Shown here: piece by piece, positions 62,090-64,000 of the stretch
Position numbering within the stretch: the first letter of the stretch is position 1
Layout: each line of letters begins with the position of its first letter
NCBI RefSeq assembly: GCF_001580535.1
Contig: NZ_LHZA01000148.1
Location: 1 to 64,000, forward strand
Length of the DNA stretch: 64,000 nt
Origin: Acetobacter cerevisiae
GTDB lineage: Bacteria; Pseudomonadota; Alphaproteobacteria; Acetobacterales; Acetobacteraceae
Reading direction: 5' to 3'
The notes under the pieces: generated by a model
Database searches by the model: none
What the model was told of the DNA's origin: nothing
Seen by the model: only the letters and a program-made list of their open reading frames with translations
Program-made: the position numbers and the translations under genes

Positions 62090-62574
62090 TGACGAACACC
62101 CCCATCCGTACGGCCATGCGTACCCGGCTCGGTGACAGCGCCACCGCCTGGGACTACCGTTTCAGTGCGTGAGGGAGTCGGAAGCTCCTGACCGCAGTTG
62201 TTTTCTTTTCGAGAAGGTAAATCTAATGTCTCAAACTCAACCTTCCATTTCATTAAAACTTCTGTCTTTAGATCGGGAAGCTGAATCTGCTTCAAACGGT
62301 GAAGTAGAGTTAAAGATTGCTCTTGACGTATTTGGTCCAGAGTTTCCGGTGAAAGGAACTTTGACAGTTCTCGTTCCAGATCATGTGGTAAACACTCAGT
62401 TGCATAGCGGAGTGATGCAGCTACCCTCGTCAGTCGTTCGCCAAATTTACGCTGCATATTTTTCGGTACAGCAATCAGGCGTTGGTCCTGCCCTAAAGTA
62501 ATTAAATACCCGCACTCAATAGCTATGCGCCGGAAGAATTCTTTTTCTTTTGGCGTGTGGTTATTTTCGATCAC
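62086..62574 (-). CDS. Phage early protein of unknown function
   Basis: A 162-aa protein with a helical, charged body (TPKEKEFFRRIAIECGYLIT; RKFGERLTRVAASLRYATEC) and a disordered C-terminus rich in Thr, Gly and Pro. It starts with GTG after a very good AGGAGG and overlaps the cro-like stop (GTGA), so it belongs to the leftward early operon. A plausible plus-strand gene overlaps it entirely antisense. Confidence 0.6.
   Translation of the reverse strand: MIENNHTPKEKEFFRRIAIECGYLITLGQDQRLIAVPKNMQRKFGERLTRVAASLRYATECLPHDLERELSKFLSPETLDQIRQEQSLTLLHRLKQIQLPDLKTEVLMKWKVEFETLDLPSRKENNCGQELPTPSRTETVVPGGGAVTEPGTHGRTDGGVRQ
62226..62501 (+). CDS. Possible antisense-overlapping gene (91 aa)
   Basis: A 91-aa frame with AGAAGG 7-8 nt before the ATG and protein-like content (SISLKLLSLDREAESASNGE; ELKIALDVFGPEFPVKGTLT; a C-terminus with VVRQIYAAYF). 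It lies entirely within the oppositely oriented early gene. Either the minus-strand gene is the only true one, or both are used. Confidence 0.4.
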   Translation: MSQTQPSISLKLLSLDREAESASNGEVELKIALDVFGPEFPVKGTLTVLVPDHVVNTQLHSGVMQLPSSVVRQIYAAYFSVQQSGVGPALK

Positions 62575-62780
62575 GACCGCGCCTCCTGTGTGGCGGGGGT
62601 GCGCTTGAACAGGTCAGGGCGTAGTTCCTCGCGGGGGATGCCGGTGGCGGCTTCAAGCGCGACGATCCTGCGTTCTGGGACCTTGGTCCAGCGCAGAACC
62701 GATGAGTGGGATTTCAATCCCAACAGGCGGGCCACCTTTGCGGGGCCACCGACCCGATCAATTATTGTGCGTATGGTCAT
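62571..62780 (-). CDS. Cro-like regulator (YdaS-type HTH)
   Basis: A 69-aa protein with a compact HTH: IIDRVGGPAKVARLLGLKSH then SSVLRWTKVPERRIVALEAA. It is typical of small Cro/YdaS proteins, first gene of the leftward early operon and divergent from the cI-like gene. It has no clear Shine-Dalgarno. It should turn off the repressor during lytic growth. Confidence 0.75.
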   Translation of the reverse strand: MTIRTIIDRVGGPAKVARLLGLKSHSSVLRWTKVPERRIVALEAATGIPREELRPDLFKRTPATQEARS

Positions 62781-62787
62781 GCACGGA

Positions 62788-62833
62788 ATGTGACTTATGG
62801 TGACACTTCACGTCAAGTAAAAATGTCACCTAA
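62788..62833. promoter_or_regulatory. cI/cro operator-promoter region
   Basis: GGTGACA at 62799-62805 and its inverse TGTCACC at 62824-62830 sit in matching contexts (TTATGGTGACA and TGTCACCTAA). A further TGTGAC lies at 62790-62795. On the minus strand TTGACG (62816-62811) could be the cro -35. TATATA near 62847 could be the -10 for the cI-like gene. Confidence 0.55.
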
Positions 62834-62872
62834 AGAGTCCCGCTTTTATATAAAAGAAGACACTCTGAGTTT

Positions 62873-63214
62873 ATGAAGCAGACAATGGGACAGCGGCTTT
62901 CCGCTTTGAGAGAAGCCAAAGGTGTGAATCAAATAGACGTTGCTGAAGCCACCGGCTTGGGCCGCACTTTTTTGTCCATGCTTGAAAAAGACAAAAAGCA
63001 AGGAAGCATTGCCTCTCTGGCTGCTCTAGCTGATTTTTACCAGGTTTCCATAGACTATCTTTACCGTGGCGTTCTTCCGCCGGACGTCGCGCCTAACGTC
63101 CATGATGGTGCTGAGGAGGCTGCTTGGGTCGGCCTTTGGCGCGACATGAACGAGCCGCAACGACGAATGGTGCTGGCGATGATCAAAGCCGCCATCAACA
63201 GCAATGTCGCCTAA
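62873..63214 (+). CDS. CI-like prophage repressor without a peptidase domain
   Basis: A 113-aa protein. The N-terminal HTH_3 domain is MGQRLSALREAKGVNQIDVA then EATGLGRTFLSMLEKDKK and LAALADFYQVSIDYLYRG. The short C-terminal helical part (WRDMNEPQRRMVLAMIKAAI) may dimerise. No S24 autocleavage domain exists, so RecA-driven cleavage is unlikely and induction probably depends on the antirepressor. Divergent from the cro-like gene. Confidence 0.8.
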   Translation: MKQTMGQRLSALREAKGVNQIDVAEATGLGRTFLSMLEKDKKQGSIASLAALADFYQVSIDYLYRGVLPPDVAPNVHDGAEEAAWVGLWRDMNEPQRRMVLAMIKAAINSNVA

Positions 63215-63256
63215 CCCCTCCCCCTCGACTCTTACTGCCTTGTTCATGTTCTGAGT

Positions 63257-63415
63257 ATGGCAGAACAAAAGGGGAACATCAACGAGCAAGCTAGCGGCCT
63301 CCAGCCAGTAATCTACCAACCATTCTATTCTCCAGAACAATAATTTTCTGATGAGGAATTATTTAAAAAGATGTCAGAAAAACAAGCAACTCATCCAGAA
63401 GGGAAGATACTATGA
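63257..63415 (+). pseudogene. Small ORF interrupted by an in-frame TAA
   Basis: ATG at 63257 opens MAEQKGNINEQASGLQPVIY and seven more codons. A TAA at 63341-63343 follows, and the same frame continues (FSDEELFKKMSEKQATHPEG) to a TGA that overlaps the next ATG (ATGA). The continuation and the coupled end suggest one 52-codon gene with a nonsense change, or read-through. Confidence 0.4.
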
Positions 63416-63669
63416 AACTTCCAGAAAGATTTAACCGTCCGCTCAGCCCCGAAGAAATGCGAATTGCACTGGCAAAAATTGCCCTTGCTGCGGGGCAAGC
63501 CAGCGGAGCTGTTTCTATTTTAATAAAAAATGGATTTGAAGATGTAATTACTGAGCAATATGGAGGACAATACCTGTCTGATCTTTATAAATGTTCTGAT
63601 AGAATGCTTTCTTTGATTGAGGAGCTTGTTGGAAAAAATGATGAATTGAAAGAAACAAATGGCGAGTGA
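63412..63669 (+). CDS. Phage accessory protein of unknown function
   Basis: An 85-aa helical protein (MKLPERFNRPLSPEEMRIAL; DRMLSLIEELVGKNDELK). AGAAGGGA lies before the ATG. It is AT-richer than the early operon and overlaps the next gene by 11 bp. Role unknown. Confidence 0.6.
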   Translation: MKLPERFNRPLSPEEMRIALAKIALAAGQASGAVSILIKNGFEDVITEQYGGQYLSDLYKCSDRMLSLIEELVGKNDELKETNGE

Positions 63670-64000
63670 GCATGAAAGGGATGTAGCGAGAAGGCTTTCT
63701 GTTATTACGGCAAAATTTGACCGTGAAAACAGCCGCAAAAAAAGCTCTGATGAAAACCCTGTTGATTTAGATAGTTGTACTCCTCAAGATTCAACTTATG
63801 GTCGCTCCCAAAGGAGAATGGAAATGGATAGCGAGATCAGAAGGCTTGAGGACCGAATTGAGGCCGTAAACCGAGAGGGGCAACTTCGTCTTGACGCTGC
63901 AATGGCGCGCATAGATGGAAAATTCGATGCCATGATGGCGTCTATTCAGAATATGGATCACTCCATTTCCCAAACTGCAGAGCGCGTAAGTGGGATGAAG
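63659..64000 (+). CDS. Coiled-coil accessory protein, truncated by the window edge
   Basis: The first 114 codons of an open frame. After a polar N-terminus (MASEHERDVARRLSVITAKF) comes a long charged helix (MDSEIRRLEDRIEAVNREGQ; MARIDGKFDAMMASIQNMDH) continuing past the edge. A C-terminal membrane anchor, as in similar small phage coiled-coil proteins, might follow but cannot be seen. Confidence 0.6.
   Translation, partial: MASEHERDVARRLSVITAKFDRENSRKKSSDENPVDLDSCTPQDSTYGRSQRRMEMDSEIRRLEDRIEAVNREGQLRLDAAMARIDGKFDAMMASIQNMDHSISQTAERVSGMK

Larger units (their letters stand above)
34280..64000. mobile_element. P22-like prophage (left part; right end outside the window)
   Basis: The region begins right after tRNA-fMet and includes, leftward on the minus strand: a cI/cro-like switch, replication genes, terminase, portal, scaffold, coat, tail accessory proteins, ejection proteins, then an immunity module and lysis genes. 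Gene order from small terminase to the SLT-bearing ejection protein follows Salmonella phage P22. No integrase is seen, so the right end is beyond 64000. The exact left boundary is not defined by a visible repeat. Confidence 0.9.

Noticed and set aside
1-64000. CRISPR array
   Set aside because: No regularly spaced repeats of 25-40 bp were seen; the only clear tandem repeat is the hexamer at 58351-58374.

Overview
The window is about 64 kb of a high-GC alphaproteobacterial chromosome. The gene content points to an acetic acid bacterium (Acetobacteraceae, probably Acetobacter or a close relative): a POT transporter, NodT-type efflux, a periplasmic sugar hydrolase pair, and a pyruvate oxidoreductase/Pta/AckA acetate cluster. 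This assignment is inference from protein character, not from a database match. The first 34 kb is host chromosome. Everything after a tRNA-fMet gene at 34206-34279 is a P22-like (podovirus-type) prophage that runs off the right edge.

Host part, left to right. Two exported enzymes on the minus strand (GH127/146-type beta-L-arabinofuranosidase; a 948-aa DUF5695-like protein) face a POT transporter across an intergenic region with two GTATAC-centred operators. Next come an AraC-type regulator divergent from an alpha/beta hydrolase with textbook 21-bp-spaced direct repeats, an SDR divergent from an IclR regulator around a palindrome, a GlcG/HbpS-like protein, an MFS exporter with a strong terminator, and a TonB-dependent receptor with a His/Ala-rich N-terminus. 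A five-gene minus-strand cluster (GltD-like Fe-S flavoprotein, NifJ, DHOD-like, Pta, AckA) could convert pyruvate to acetate with ATP formation and pass electrons through ferredoxin. A YhiI-RbbA-YhhJ-NodT efflux operon with its own TetR regulator follows. A perfect 9-3-9 palindrome lies before tetR and a decayed copy lies at the efflux promoter. An aldehyde dehydrogenase with a strong promoter and a leader of about 230 nt closes the host part.

Prophage part. Reading leftward on the minus strand from a cI/cro-like switch (62.6-63.2 kb): early DNA-metabolism genes (SSB, GapR/DUF2312, RusA, replication initiator, DnaB), then small and large terminase, portal, scaffold, coat, gp4-like, a tailspike-like protein, gp10-like, a needle-position coiled coil, a gp14-position gene, and three ejection proteins, the last carrying an SLT transglycosylase domain. 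The order is that of P22. After the gp16-like gene comes a Mnt/Arc/Ant-type second immunity module, in the P22 position but inverted. A lysis cassette (endolysin, holin-like, spanin-like pair) then ends at the tRNA. Many minus-strand gene pairs overlap as ATGA or GTGA, implying translational coupling. To the right of cI lie AT-richer plus-strand accessory genes, one interrupted by an in-frame stop. The integrase and right attachment site are not in the window.

Points that deserve attention: two virion-region proteins with Sec signal peptides, the inverted immI-like module, a structured non-coding stretch between tRNA-fMet and the lysis genes, an antisense overlapping gene pair near the switch, and several well-defined operators.
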